Below are positions 7,419-16,939 of a stretch of DNA of 64,000 nucleotides, in pieces. The notes beneath the pieces were generated by a model. That model had not been told where the DNA came from and searched no databases. It saw only the letters and a list, made by a program, of their open reading frames with translations. The translations under genes and the position numbers were made by a program. Source of the stretch: an uncultured Cetobacterium sp. (GTDB lineage Bacteria > Fusobacteriota > Fusobacteriia > Fusobacteriales > Fusobacteriaceae). The stretch lies in assembly GCF_947072685.1 (NCBI RefSeq), contig NZ_CAMTIK010000008.1, positions 39,795 through 103,794 on the forward strand. The letters run 5' to 3'. Every line of letters starts with the position of its first letter. Positions within the stretch are counted from its first letter, which is position 1.

Positions 7419-10094
7419 ATGAAAAAAGCAGTTTTATTAGATGTCAGTGCAATAATGTATAGGGCCTTTTATGGCAATTTAAATTTTAAAACAAAAAATG
7501 AACCAACAGGAGCTGTTTATGGATTCGTAAATACTCTTCTTAGTATAATAAATCAATTTGAACCAGATTATATAGGAGCAGCATTTGATGTTAAAAGATC
7601 TACACTTAGAAGGAGTGAGGTCTATAAAGAATATAAAGCAAAAAGAGATGCAGCACCCGAAGATTTGGTTGTTCAGATACCAAGAATAGAAGAACTTTTA
7701 GATTGTTTTGGAATAGAGAGATTCAAGTTGGATGGATATGAGGCTGATGATATTTTAGGAAGTTTAGCTGAGGAATTAAGTGCTAAAAATATAGAAACGT
7801 ATATTATAACAGGAGATAAAGATCTTTCACAAATATTGGATACAAATATAAACATAGCTCTTCTTGGAAAAGGTGATGGTGGAGGACTCAAAGTTTTGAC
7901 AACTGAAGAGGATGTTGTTGAACAGTTAGGAGTAAAACCGAGTGTAATCCCAGATTTGTTTGGACTTATAGGTGATACGAGTGATGGAATTCCTGGTGTA
8001 AGAAAAATTGGAACTAAAAAAGCAGTGCCAATGTTGGAAAAATATAAAAATTTAGAAGGAATATATGAAAATATAGATTTTTTAACAGAGTTACCGGGGA
8101 TAGGAAAATCATTGGTTACTAACTTAATTGAAGACAAAGAATTGGCATTTATGAGTCGTGATTTAGCTACAATAGAGATAGTTCCTTTAAATATAACTGA
8201 AGAACAATTGAGCTATAAAAAAGATGATAAAAAACTTTTAGAACTATTTAAAAAATTAGAGTTTAAGTCATTGATAAAAAAAATGGGGTTAGAGAATTTG
8301 TCCCAAAATTTAGTGACGGCAAACTTACCTAAAATTTCAGAGGGTATGCAGTTAGGACTTTTTAATTTTCAAACTCCTATAGAAGAGGATGAAAAAGCTT
8401 TTGAAGTTTTACTTGGAGCGGATATAGAAAATAAACTTTTGAAAAAAAATAATGAGAAGATATTTATATATCAGGGTGAAAAAGGAGTGGCAATCTCTGT
8501 AAAAAATAAAGATTACTATCTCCCATTAGAGGATACTTTGAGTAAAGAGAATTTAAAAAAAGTACTACTTTCAAAACTTAGTTTTATATCATATGGATTC
8601 AAAAATATTTTAAGAAAAGGCTATGAAATAGAAAATATGGAACTAGATACTATGCTTGCATATCATCTTTTAACCTCTCAAACAAGAGAGGAAATAGAGG
8701 TTATGTTGAAAAATGTTATTGACGAGGATATTGAGAAATATTCAGAAGTATTTGGGAAATCTAAAGTTTCAGAATTAACAAATGAAGAGTATGGAAAATT
8801 TTTAGCAAAAAGAACAAGAGGGATGTTGGTAGCTTATCCAGAACTTTTAAAAGAGCTTGAAAATAACAATCTTTTAGAGGTTTTACAGAAGATAGAAATG
8901 CCTCTTATTAAAGTTTTAGCGGATATGGAAAATGAAGGTATAAAAATTTCTCCCGAGTATTTCTCTATATATAGTAAAGAGTTAGAGATAAGATTGAGTG
9001 AATTGACAGAAAAAATATATGATATAGCGGGTGGGGAGTTTAATATAAATTCACCTAAACAGTTAGGGGAAGTTTTATTTTTAAATTTGAATATTCCACC
9101 TATAAAAAAAACAAAAACTGGATTTTCAACAGATAGTGAAGTGTTGGAAAAATTAAGAGAACTAGGGCATGAAATTGCAGAGTCAATTTTAGAATATAGA
9201 AGATTAAGTAAATTAAAATCAACATATGTAGACCCTCTGCCTAAGATGGTTGATGAAAACAATAGATTACATACAACATTTAATCAGACAGGGACAGCTA
9301 CAGGACGATTGTCATCGTCAGATCCTAATCTTCAAAATATACCTGTTAGAACAGAGGAAGGGATGAAGATAAGAAAAGGATTTATAGCAGAAGAAGGACA
9401 TGTTTTATTGGGAATAGATTATTCACAGATAGAGCTTAGAGTTTTAGCTGAGATATCTCAAGACGAAAGCTTGATAGAAGCTTATGCTGAAAATCAAGAT
9501 CTTCATAGTTTAACTGCAAGAAAATTATTTGAATTAGATGAGAACGAAGAGGTGACAAGAGAGCAAAGAGATGCGGCTAAAACTGTTAATTTTAGTATTA
9601 TATATGGAAAAACAGCATTTGGCTTATCGCAAGAGCTAAAAATAACTCCAAAAGAAGCATCGGAATATATAAGCAGATATTTTGATCAATACCCATCTGT
9701 AAAGCATTTAGAAAAAGAGATAATAATGTCCGCCGAAGAGCATGGATACGTAGAAACATATTTTAAAAGAAAAAGAATAATAGAGGGAATCAATTCAAAG
9801 AATAGAGTTATAAAAAATCAAGCTGAAAGAATGGCTGTAAATACAGTGATCCAAGGGACGGCAGCAGAGATTTTAAAAAAAGTTATGATAAATCTTTATG
9901 AAGTTTTAAAAACTAAAAATGATATTCATATGCTTTTGCAAGTTCATGATGAGCTTATATTCGAAGTTGAAAAGGAAAAGGCTTTAGAATATAAGGACAT
10001 AATAGAAAAAATAATGAGAGAAAGCATTAAGTTTTCAAAAGTAAAATTAGAAGTTAATAGTTCTATTGGAGAGAATTGGTCTGAAACAAAATAG
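7419..10094 (+). CDS. polA: DNA polymerase I
   Basis: The protein has 891 residues, normal for PolA. The 5'-3' nuclease domain covers residues 1 to about 290 (GAAFDVKRSTLRR, GYEADDILG, TGDKDLSQ, GDTSDGIPGVRKIG). The middle domain matches the 3'-5' exonuclease fold but lacks the D-x-E motif, so proofreading is probably absent, as in Bacillus and Thermus. The polymerase domain has TATGRLSSSDPNLQNIP, DYSQIELRVLAEIS, NFSIIYGKTAFGL and QVHDELIFEV. It fills gaps and removes RNA primers. AGAGGAG lies upstream of the ATG. It leads a same-strand run with whiA, ribF, scpA and a methyltransferase. Confidence 0.98.
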   Translation: MKKAVLLDVSAIMYRAFYGNLNFKTKNEPTGAVYGFVNTLLSIINQFEPDYIGAAFDVKRSTLRRSEVYKEYKAKRDAAPEDLVVQIPRIEELLDCFGIERFKLDGYEADDILGSLAEELSAKNIETYIITGDKDLSQILDTNINIALLGKGDGGGLKVLTTEEDVVEQLGVKPSVIPDLFGLIGDTSDGIPGVRKIGTKKAVPMLEKYKNLEGIYENIDFLTELPGIGKSLVTNLIEDKELAFMSRDLATIEIVPLNITEEQLSYKKDDKKLLELFKKLEFKSLIKKMGLENLSQNLVTANLPKISEGMQLGLFNFQTPIEEDEKAFEVLLGADIENKLLKKNNEKIFIYQGEKGVAISVKNKDYYLPLEDTLSKENLKKVLLSKLSFISYGFKNILRKGYEIENMELDTMLAYHLLTSQTREEIEVMLKNVIDEDIEKYSEVFGKSKVSELTNEEYGKFLAKRTRGMLVAYPELLKELENNNLLEVLQKIEMPLIKVLADMENEGIKISPEYFSIYSKELEIRLSELTEKIYDIAGGEFNINSPKQLGEVLFLNLNIPPIKKTKTGFSTDSEVLEKLRELGHEIAESILEYRRLSKLKSTYVDPLPKMVDENNRLHTTFNQTGTATGRLSSSDPNLQNIPVRTEEGMKIRKGFIAEEGHVLLGIDYSQIELRVLAEISQDESLIEAYAENQDLHSLTARKLFELDENEEVTREQRDAAKTVNFSIIYGKTAFGLSQELKITPKEASEYISRYFDQYPSVKHLEKEIIMSAEEHGYVETYFKRKRIIEGINSKNRVIKNQAERMAVNTVIQGTAAEILKKVMINLYEVLKTKNDIHMLLQVHDELIFEVEKEKALEYKDIIEKIMRESIKFSKVKLEVNSSIGENWSETK

Positions 10095-10102
10095 GAGGAG
10101 CA

Positions 10103-11005
10103 GTGTCGTATACTTATAAGGTAAAAAACGAGATACTACATCGTTATAAATTAGTTGAAGAGGAAAAATATGCAGAGGTAAGAGCAGTGCTTTTATTAAA
10201 ACATTCAATTAAGGATAATAGCATAGAGCTAAAATTGGAAAATAAAGAGATAGCAGAAAGAGTTTATGCTATTTTAAGAGAGTTGACATCACTTAAAATA
10301 TTTATTAAATTTTCAAAGAGTAAGAAATTTGGAGAACACAATATATATGTAATAACAATTCCAGCTCAACCTGGATTTAAATCTTTTGTTGAAGAGTTAT
10401 TAAAGTATGGATATTTGGGAGAAAAGACCAGTAGAAAAGTAGAGGAAGGGTTTATAAGAGGGATGTTTTTGGGATGTGGATATATAAAATCTCCAGAAAA
10501 AGAATACGCCTTAGATTTTTTTATAGATAGTGAAGAGTTAGCAGAGGAGCTATACAGTCTTTTACATAAAATGGGGAAAAGAGTGTATAAAACTATTAAG
10601 AGAAATAAACCTTTAGTTTACATGAGAAATGCAGAGGATATTATGGATATAATTGTATTGATCGGGTCAATGAAAGAGTTTTATAATTATGAAGAAACAA
10701 CTATGATAAAGGATTTAAAAAATAAAACAATAAGAGAGATGAATTGGGAAGTAGCTAATGAAACTAAAACTTTGGATACGGCAAGAAAGCAGATAATAAT
10801 GATAAATCTTATAGGTAAAGAGGTTGGGCTTCAAGAATTGAGTCCAGTTCTTGAAGAGATAGCTTTTTTGAGACTTGAAAATCCAGAGGCTTCTTTGCAA
10901 GAATTGGCAGAGATAATAGGAATATCCAAGTCCGGAATTAGAAATAGATTTAGAAGAATAGAGGATCTGTATAAAGAACTTTTAGAAAAAGGAAGAGAGG
11001 TCTAA
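10103..11005 (+). CDS. whiA: WhiA-family DNA-binding protein
   Basis: The protein has 300 residues. The N-terminal half shows the degenerate LAGLIDADG homing-endonuclease-like fold (FIRGMFLGCGYIKSPEKEYALDF). The C-terminal half has the WhiA helix-turn-helix (ASLQELAEIIGISKSGIRNR). WhiA controls sporulation genes in Streptomyces and influences division and envelope functions in Bacillus; its role in non-sporulating Gram-negative bacteria is not settled. The start is GTG, chosen because GGAGGAG sits about five bases upstream and the family begins here. It follows polA by 8 bp and precedes ribF by 11 bp, so it is operonic. Confidence 0.9.
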   Translation: MSYTYKVKNEILHRYKLVEEEKYAEVRAVLLLKHSIKDNSIELKLENKEIAERVYAILRELTSLKIFIKFSKSKKFGEHNIYVITIPAQPGFKSFVEELLKYGYLGEKTSRKVEEGFIRGMFLGCGYIKSPEKEYALDFFIDSEELAEELYSLLHKMGKRVYKTIKRNKPLVYMRNAEDIMDIIVLIGSMKEFYNYEETTMIKDLKNKTIREMNWEVANETKTLDTARKQIIMINLIGKEVGLQELSPVLEEIAFLRLENPEASLQELAEIIGISKSGIRNRFRRIEDLYKELLEKGREV

Positions 11006-11016
11006 GGGAGTACAAG

Positions 11017-11976
11017 ATGAAAATAGTAGAAGATATTTTGCTTACTGATGAAAAATTTAAAGATACCTACATAGCTATTGGAGCATTTGATGGAATACAT
11101 ATGGGACACAGGGAGCTTATTTCTAGAGCTGTAAAAGAAGCTAGAGAGAAAGGTGGAAAATCGGTTGTGTTTACATTTTTAAACCATCCCATGGAGATTA
11201 CCAATAGAACAAATGTTCCAAAACTGATAAATTCTTTAGAAGAAAAGAAGCATATAATAGAATCTTTAGGGGTAGACTATTTAATTATGCAGCCTTTCAC
11301 AAAGGAGTTCTCAAATAAAACGCCAGAAGAGTTTGTAAACGAGGTATTAAAAGATATTTTGAATACTAAAGAGGTGTTTGTAGGATTTAATTTTTCTTTT
11401 GGTAAGGGGGGAAGAGGAAGTATTGAAAATTTGAAAAAATTCGGTCAAAGAGATAATATAAAAATAAATATAATAGAACCGATAAAATTAAAAAATCAGA
11501 TTATAAGTTCAACTTTTATAAGAGAGATGTTAGCTCTTGGAAATTTGGAGATAGCGAATAGATCTTTAGGACAACCTTTTCTTGTTATTGGAGAGGTGGT
11601 TCACGGAAGAAAGTTGGGAAGAGTTATGGGGTTTCCAACAGCAAATCTTAAAATATTAAATAAAATATATCCTCCTTTTGGAATTTATGGTGGAAAAGTA
11701 AGAATAGAAGGAGAACTTAAATTTTGGGATGCAGTAATTAATATTGGGAAAAATCCAACATTAAAACCAGATGAGAGAAGTATTGAAGTTCATATATTGG
11801 ATTTTGAAAAAGATATTTATGGGAAAAAAATATATGTTTCTTTAATGGAATTTTTAAGGGAAGAAAAAAAGTTTAATTCAATGGAAGAATTAAAAGAGAC
11901 TATAAAAAATGATGTTTTAAATTGGAAAAATAAAATTAAAGGAATAGTTAATGGAAATAGTATTAAAAATAGATAA
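11017..11976 (+). CDS. ribF: Bifunctional riboflavin kinase / FAD synthetase
   Basis: The protein has 319 residues. The N-terminal FMN adenylyltransferase domain has IGAFDGIHMGHRELI and GFNFSFGKGGRG. The C-terminal flavokinase domain has GRVMGFPTANL and IYPPFGIYGGKV. It phosphorylates riboflavin to FMN and adenylates FMN to FAD. GGGAG precedes the ATG. Its last 26 bases overlap scpA in another frame, implying coupled translation of two functionally unrelated proteins. Confidence 0.95.
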   Translation: MKIVEDILLTDEKFKDTYIAIGAFDGIHMGHRELISRAVKEAREKGGKSVVFTFLNHPMEITNRTNVPKLINSLEEKKHIIESLGVDYLIMQPFTKEFSNKTPEEFVNEVLKDILNTKEVFVGFNFSFGKGGRGSIENLKKFGQRDNIKINIIEPIKLKNQIISSTFIREMLALGNLEIANRSLGQPFLVIGEVVHGRKLGRVMGFPTANLKILNKIYPPFGIYGGKVRIEGELKFWDAVINIGKNPTLKPDERSIEVHILDFEKDIYGKKIYVSLMEFLREEKKFNSMEELKETIKNDVLNWKNKIKGIVNGNSIKNR

Positions 11977-12628
11977 TTTTGAAGGTCCGTTAGACCTTCT
12001 GTTACATTTGATTGAGAAAAAAAAGATGAAAATATCAGAGATAAAAGTTTCTCAAATAATAGATGAGTATATTTTATATATAGAGAAAGCTAAGACTGAT
12101 AATCTCAATATAAAGGTTGAATTTTTAGAGATAGCTTCAGAATTGTTAGAAATTAAAGCTTTTTCAATATTGAGCGTAGAAAAAGAGGTAGAGAAAGAAA
12201 AAGATTTAAAAAGAAGGCTAGAAGATTATAAAATATTTAAAGAGGTTGCATATACCATATCTGAAATTGAATGTGAACAAAACATATCATATTCTAGAGG
12301 AGAGGGAAGAAAGATAACTAAAAATATACCAAAAGAATTTGATTTAACTACATTAAAATTACAAGATATTTTTAATAGTTATGTTAAATATCTTCCTAAA
12401 GAGGAAGAGTTTTTAGAAATAGAATTAGAAAAAAGATATTCTTTAAAAGAAGAGATGGATAGAATAAAAGTTATTCTATATACCTCTGAAAAAAAGATAG
12501 AGGAAATATTTGGAAGAGCTGAAAACAAAACTCACTTAGTATATATGTTTTTAGCGATTTTAGATTTGTATAGAGATGGTTTAATATTAATAGAGGGTGA
12601 AAATGGTTTGAAACTCTTTAGGAGGTAA
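11951..12628 (+). CDS. scpA: Segregation and condensation protein A
   Basis: The protein has 225 residues. The kleisin N-terminus DNFEGPLDLLLHLIEKKKM is diagnostic. The ISEIKVSQIIDEYILYI segment and a C-terminal winged-helix region (AENKTHLVYMFLAILDLYRDG) follow. ScpA bridges the heads of the SMC dimer, which is encoded at 41080-44595, to organise the chromosome. The start ATG lies inside the end of ribF, with AAAGGAA just upstream. ScpB is not in the window. The stop is 3 bp before the methyltransferase TTG, and AGGAGG is embedded in the last scpA codons. Confidence 0.95.
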   Translation: MEIVLKIDNFEGPLDLLLHLIEKKKMKISEIKVSQIIDEYILYIEKAKTDNLNIKVEFLEIASELLEIKAFSILSVEKEVEKEKDLKRRLEDYKIFKEVAYTISEIECEQNISYSRGEGRKITKNIPKEFDLTTLKLQDIFNSYVKYLPKEEEFLEIELEKRYSLKEEMDRIKVILYTSEKKIEEIFGRAENKTHLVYMFLAILDLYRDGLILIEGENGLKLFRR

Positions 12629-12631
12629 TTA

Positions 12632-14182
12632 TTGAAAGTTGATTACAATTATAAAATATACACTCCAGAACAATATGCAGTGAGTATGGCTAAAATAGCA
12701 ATAGAAAAATACTTAAATAGTTTTCCTAAAGAGGAAATAGATAATATAAAAGTAGCTGATATTTCATGTGGATCAGGGAATCTTTTGTTAGCGATTTTAG
12801 AGGAACTTTTAAAGATTTCTAAAGAAATTTATGGTGAATATAGATATAAAAAAAGTTGGATTACAGGGTTTGATATAGATGAAACGGCACTGGAGTTATT
12901 CGAAAAAAGAGCGAAATCTCTTTTTATAGAGTATAAAATTGAAGGTGAATTGAATATAAAAAGATGTGATTCGCTATGTGAAGCCATGGAAGAAAAGTAT
13001 GACATTGTACTTGGAAATCCACCATATTTAGGAGAGAAAAATCACAAAGAGATCTTTCAAAATATAAAAGAAACTAATTTTGGAAAAAAATATTACCAAC
13101 CTAAAATGGACTATTTTTACTTTTTTATAGAAAAAGGGATAGATATTTTAAAGGAAAATGGGATTTTGGTTTATCTTACAACTAATTATTGGCTCAAAGC
13201 GGATGGCGCGGAAAATTTAAGAGGAAAACTAAAAAAAGAGGGAGAATTTTTTAGAATTGAAAATTATACTTACTCGATATTTAAAAATGCAAAAGGACAG
13301 CATAATGTTATTTTTTCTTGGATAAAAAGTGGTGATGAAAAAATAATAGAGATTATAGAGGATGAAAATAGATATAGTATTTATCAAGATAATATCTTTA
13401 CAAAAGAACATAATAAAATTGTTCTTATACCACCTGTGTGGAAAGAGAGTATAGATAGTATTCGTGATAGAGGGAATTTTAATCTAGGGGATTTAGTGAA
13501 TGTAAATCAAGGAATTGTGAGTGGTGCTGACAAGGTATTTGTTTTTAAAGAATATGATGAAAAATTTAAAGATTATTTGAAGCCGTTTTATAAAAATAGA
13601 GATATAGGAAAATATAGTGTTACAGAAGTACCTCCATTTTGGATAATGTATTTAAATGGGAAGATGGAACTAAGTTCAACTACTTTTGATTATTTAGATG
13701 AATTTAAGCAGCTACTTTCTAAAAGAAGAGAGGTTGTCCATGAAAGGATTAATTGGTGGGAACTTCAATGGGCAAGAGATGAAGAAATTTTTATAAAACC
13801 TAAAATAGTAGTTCGACAACGTTGTAAAACAAATAATTTTGCATATACAGAGAGAGAGTTTTACGGAAGTGCAGATATATATTACCTGACAGGGAAGACA
13901 CCTGATATAAATCTTTTTTATCTTTTAGGGTATTTAAATTCAGAAGCTTTTTTTTATTGGTTTAATTATATCGGAAAGAAAAAAGGTAAAAATTTAGAGT
14001 TTTATTCAACCCCTTTAAAGGAAAGTCCGATTTACTATCCTAAGGATGAAAGTGAATTATTATATATAGAGGGATTGGTGAAAAAACAGTTGGAAAATTA
14101 TCAAGAAGAGATCCAAAAAGAGATAGATAGTTATTTCAATAATAAACTTGGTATAAATATAAAGAGGCTGACTCAAAAGTAA
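12632..14182 (+). CDS. N6-adenine DNA methyltransferase, TaqI/Eco57I-like, orphan
   Basis: The protein has 516 residues. SAM-binding motif I is DISCGSG (residues 43-49). Catalytic motif IV is NPPY (129-132). After about residue 280 a TaqI-C-like target-recognition region follows (VNVNQGIVSGADKVFVF, then the PFYKNRDIGKY and WIMYLNG segments). It would methylate adenine in a specific DNA site. The start is TTG, chosen because AGGAGG in the end of scpA is 6 bases upstream and no nearer start fits. No nuclease gene lies beside it and no separate endonuclease domain was recognised, so it looks solitary. Linkage to scpA suggests a chromosomal role or simply operon sharing. The recognition sequence is unknown. 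Confidence 0.85.
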   Translation: MKVDYNYKIYTPEQYAVSMAKIAIEKYLNSFPKEEIDNIKVADISCGSGNLLLAILEELLKISKEIYGEYRYKKSWITGFDIDETALELFEKRAKSLFIEYKIEGELNIKRCDSLCEAMEEKYDIVLGNPPYLGEKNHKEIFQNIKETNFGKKYYQPKMDYFYFFIEKGIDILKENGILVYLTTNYWLKADGAENLRGKLKKEGEFFRIENYTYSIFKNAKGQHNVIFSWIKSGDEKIIEIIEDENRYSIYQDNIFTKEHNKIVLIPPVWKESIDSIRDRGNFNLGDLVNVNQGIVSGADKVFVFKEYDEKFKDYLKPFYKNRDIGKYSVTEVPPFWIMYLNGKMELSSTTFDYLDEFKQLLSKRREVVHERINWWELQWARDEEIFIKPKIVVRQRCKTNNFAYTEREFYGSADIYYLTGKTPDINLFYLLGYLNSEAFFYWFNYIGKKKGKNLEFYSTPLKESPIYYPKDESELLYIEGLVKKQLENYQEEIQKEIDSYFNNKLGINIKRLTQK

Positions 14183-14224
14183 AAAATTAAGGTTTTACTT
14201 TTGAGGTCCAAGCCTCTTTTTCAT
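14161..14224. terminator. Long terminator overlapping the end of the methyltransferase gene
   Basis: Nested arms AAGAGGCT/AGCCTCTT and CTCAAAAGTAAAA (14172-14184)/TTTTACTTTTGAG (14193-14205) form a long interrupted hairpin ending in a T run at 14217-14221. The left arm covers the last codons and stop of the methyltransferase. It faces the convergent ptsG-like gene. Confidence 0.75.
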
Positions 14225-14232
14225 TTGTTTAA

Positions 14233-15711
14233 TTATAATGTTTTTATATCGTTAGCGATAAATTGTGCTTTTGCACCAAATATAGCTTGAACTCCATTTT
14301 GTCCGATTTTAAGAACTCCAGAAGCACCAAGTTTTTTAAGCTCAGCATCATTAACTAAAGCAGTGTCTTTAACTTCAAGTCTTAATCTTGTAATACATGC
14401 ATCAACAGAGATTACATTTTCTTTTCCGCCAAGAGCAGCTAGAACAAGTGTAGCTAACTCACTTCCTTGTGCTTTTGGTTGAGAATCATCTGAATCAGTT
14501 ACATCCTCTCTTCCAGGAGTCATAAGGTTGAATTTTCTGATGAAGAATCTGAAACCGAAATAATAGATAACAGAGAATCCAAGACCAACAAATATAACCA
14601 TAGGCCAGTTAGTTTCAAATCCCTCAGTCCCAGGTAAAACTCCAAACATAATATAATCAATAACTCCACCTGAGAATGTCATACCAATTCTAACTTTAAA
14701 CATATTCATAAGCATGAATGAAAGTCCTGCAAAAACACAGTGAACTCCATAAAGAATAGGTGCAACAAATAAGAATGAAAACTCTAAAGGTTCAGTTATA
14801 CCTGTTAAGAAAGAGGTAAGAGCAGCAGAGAATAAGATACCAGCAGCCATTTTTTTGTTTTCACTTTTAGCTTCGTTATACATAGCAAGAGCTGCAGCGG
14901 GTAATCCAAACATCATAAATGGGAATTTTCCAGTCATGAATTTTCCAGCTCCAGAATAAGAAGCAGAGTTGAATGAATGCACTCCGTCTTTTAACATTGC
15001 AAACCATATAGCTTGGTCTCCATTAACAATCTGTCCAGCAGCATTTGTATAATCTCCAAATTGGAACCAGAAAGGTGCATAGAAGATATGATGTAATCCA
15101 AATGGAATTAAAGCTCTTTCTGTAACTCCAAATAAAAATGTAGATATATTAGTATTTGTTTCGTTTGCCAAATAAGAAAGTTGAGACAATCCAGCTTGAA
15201 CCGGTTGCCAGATGTAAGGCATAGCCATACCCACTAAGAAAGCAACAATTGCAGTCATTATTGGAACTAGTCTTTTACCAGCAAAAAATCCCAGGAAAGC
15301 AGGCAATTCAGTTCTATAGAATTTTTTATAGCAAACTGCGGCTATAATACCGGCTATTAATCCTCCAAAAACTCCTGTTTGAAGAGTAGGTATTCCTAAA
15401 ACTTCAGAAAAAGCAGGGTTTCCAGCAGCGATACCAGCAGCGGCATCAGTTAAAATCCCCATTGTAGTATTCATAATAAGTAGAGCGACAATAGCGGCTA
15501 AAGCAGCAATACCATCTCCACCAACAAGTCCAATAGCAGCTCCTACAGCAAATAGTAGGGGTAAGTTACCAAATATAACTCCACCAGCTTGTTCCATTAA
15601 AGGTATTCCTAACTTATTACCAGCGGCAAGAAATATACCAGCAGCAGGTAGAATAGCAACCGGTGTCATTAAAGCTTTACCGATTTTTTGAACTTCAGCA
15701 AATATTTTCAT
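14233..15711 (-). CDS. ptsG: PTS glucose-type permease, IICB
   Basis: The protein has 492 residues. The IIC domain spans about residues 1-400, with [23 protein letters not shown], the conserved [19 protein letters not shown] and [17 protein letters not shown] linker and the IIB domain follow, with the phosphorylated cysteine in [12 protein letters not shown] (about Cys439). It takes up and phosphorylates glucose or a close analogue. No IIA domain is fused, so a separate Crr-type EIIA is needed; none lies in this window. GAGGAAT precedes the ATG. It is divergent from the transposase-like gene. Glucose versus N-acetylglucosamine specificity cannot be settled by reading alone; the overall pattern fits glucose better. 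Confidence 0.85.
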   Translation of the reverse strand: MKIFAEVQKIGKALMTPVAILPAAGIFLAAGNKLGIPLMEQAGGVIFGNLPLLFAVGAAIGLVGGDGIAALAAIVALLIMNTTMGILTDAAAGIAAGNPAFSEVLGIPTLQTGVFGGLIAGIIAAVCYKKFYRTELPAFLGFFAGKRLVPIMTAIVAFLVGMAMPYIWQPVQAGLSQLSYLANETNTNISTFLFGVTERALIPFGLHHIFYAPFWFQFGDYTNAAGQIVNGDQAIWFAMLKDGVHSFNSASYSGAGKFMTGKFPFMMFGLPAAALAMYNEAKSENKKMAAGILFSAALTSFLTGITEPLEFSFLFVAPILYGVHCVFAGLSFMLMNMFKVRIGMTFSGGVIDYIMFGVLPGTEGFETNWPMVIFVGLGFSVIYYFGFRFFIRKFNLMTPGREDVTDSDDSQPKAQGSELATLVLAALGGKENVISVDACITRLRLEVKDTALVNDAELKKLGASGVLKIGQNGVQAIFGAKAQFIANDIKTL

Positions 15712-15757
15712 AAAATTCCTCCATAAATTGATAATAATAAATCATTAATTCATTAAA

Positions 15758-15786
15758 AGCATACATTTTAAATTGAAAAAAGTCAA
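15758..15786 (-). promoter_or_regulatory. ptsG promoter candidate
   Basis: On the reverse strand TTGACT (15781-15786) is followed after 17 bp by TATGCT (15758-15763). The spacing is ideal and the -10 is weak. Confidence 0.45.
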
Positions 15787-15830
15787 GGAAATTATCAAAA
15801 TAAATGAGCCTTTTTTTTACGCATAAAATG

Positions 15831-15839
15831 TGTTATAAT
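15831..15839 (+). promoter_or_regulatory. Extended -10 promoter of the transposase-like gene
   Basis: TGTTATAAT, a consensus -10 with the TGn element, lies 34 bp before the TTG start. No clear -35 is visible. Confidence 0.55.
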
Positions 15840-15873
15840 TTAACAAAATAAATTAAAAAGGGCGTGTTTTATT

Positions 15874-16926
15874 TTGGAAAACAAGAAAAAAACCAGCAAG
15901 TATAAAATTATTGAACCCTTTTTTAAAAGGGAAAAGAAGTTGAAAGATATAGAAAAAGAGACTCAGATATCTTATGCAACCTTAAAAAGATGGGTTAGTC
16001 AATATAAGCACTTAGGAGTAGATGGATTAGAAAAAAAGCAGAGGATGGATAAAAATAGTTTCAAAAAAGTGAACGAAGAAGCTCTTTCACATTTGAAGAT
16101 TCTTTATAAAGAATATCATAATTTACCCATAACAAAACTTTACGATAAAGCTAAAGCTACGCTTATAAATTGCAACTCAATGATAAGTTATCCAACTTTT
16201 TTTAGAATTATTAATAATTTGGACGAAAATATTAGAGAAAATTCGGTAAAACTTGTGAAAAAAGATAAACTTTATGAATATGGTATTATACAAAAAGCAA
16301 TTCCAATTCCTTTCTTTAATAATAGAAATGAAATATATTATTTAACAGTATATTATAATAGAGAAAATTACAAAATAAGTAATTTTATTTTTGAAGAAAA
16401 ACCAAGAAATTTAATAAAGTTATTTAATTTTATAAGAGAAAGTATTATAATGGAAGGAGAGTACCCTAAAAATATATCGTTAGATACTAAAATAGATGGA
16501 ATTACTAAAACAATATTAAGAAAAGTTTATTTTGAAAGTGGAATAAATCTAATTCAAGAAGAACCTAGTAAAGAGATAATAAAATATTTGGGATATGTAG
16601 ATACAGATATTTTAAAAGAGTTTTACCTTGAAAAACCAAAAAAAATTGAAGACATATCAGTTTTTTTAAAAAAATATTTATTTGTGTCTCAAGAAAAAAG
16701 AAAACAAAACATAAAGTTAGAAAGAAAAATGAATTGTTTTTTAACATGGTACAGAAGAAAAGTGTATAATTGTGGTGTGAGAGTTAAAAATTCTATCTAT
16801 AATGGATGTATTTTAAAAGAACTTGAAGGGGATATTGTGGATGTTGCTTATAGTGAATTTTCGGTAGAAAAAATAGATATTTATAGAGAGAAGATATTTA
16901 TAGGAGAAGCAAAAATAATAAAATGA
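15874..16926 (+). CDS. Catalytically dead Mu/IS481-like transposase relative, probable DNA-binding protein
   Basis: The protein has 350 residues. Residues about 8-60 hold a helix-turn-helix of the Mu/IS481 transposase type (KDIEKETQISYATLKRWVSQ, then YKHLGVDGLEKKQR). A second helical DNA-binding segment follows (ITKLYDKAKATL, SYPTFFRIINNL). The middle (IYYLTVYYNRENYKISNFIF, later GEYPKNISLDTKIDG) keeps the outline of an rve core. The usual Asp-x-Thr start and the final Glu of the DDE triad are missing. The end (SIYNGCILKELEGDIVDVAY) resembles the Mu-transposase C-terminal barrel. No terminal inverted repeats flank it. The start is TTG with AAAGGG upstream. It is 13 bp upstream of the PopT gene. 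A domesticated regulator is inferred. Confidence 0.6.
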   Translation: MENKKKTSKYKIIEPFFKREKKLKDIEKETQISYATLKRWVSQYKHLGVDGLEKKQRMDKNSFKKVNEEALSHLKILYKEYHNLPITKLYDKAKATLINCNSMISYPTFFRIINNLDENIRENSVKLVKKDKLYEYGIIQKAIPIPFFNNRNEIYYLTVYYNRENYKISNFIFEEKPRNLIKLFNFIRESIIMEGEYPKNISLDTKIDGITKTILRKVYFESGINLIQEEPSKEIIKYLGYVDTDILKEFYLEKPKKIEDISVFLKKYLFVSQEKRKQNIKLERKMNCFLTWYRRKVYNCGVRVKNSIYNGCILKELEGDIVDVAYSEFSVEKIDIYREKIFIGEAKIIK

Positions 16927-16939
16927 GACAGGAGATAAT

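Noticed and set aside
7673..9262. Two reverse-strand frames opposite polA (7673-8137 and 8834-9262)
   Set aside because: They lie fully inside polA domains with clear motifs and show no protein features of their own.
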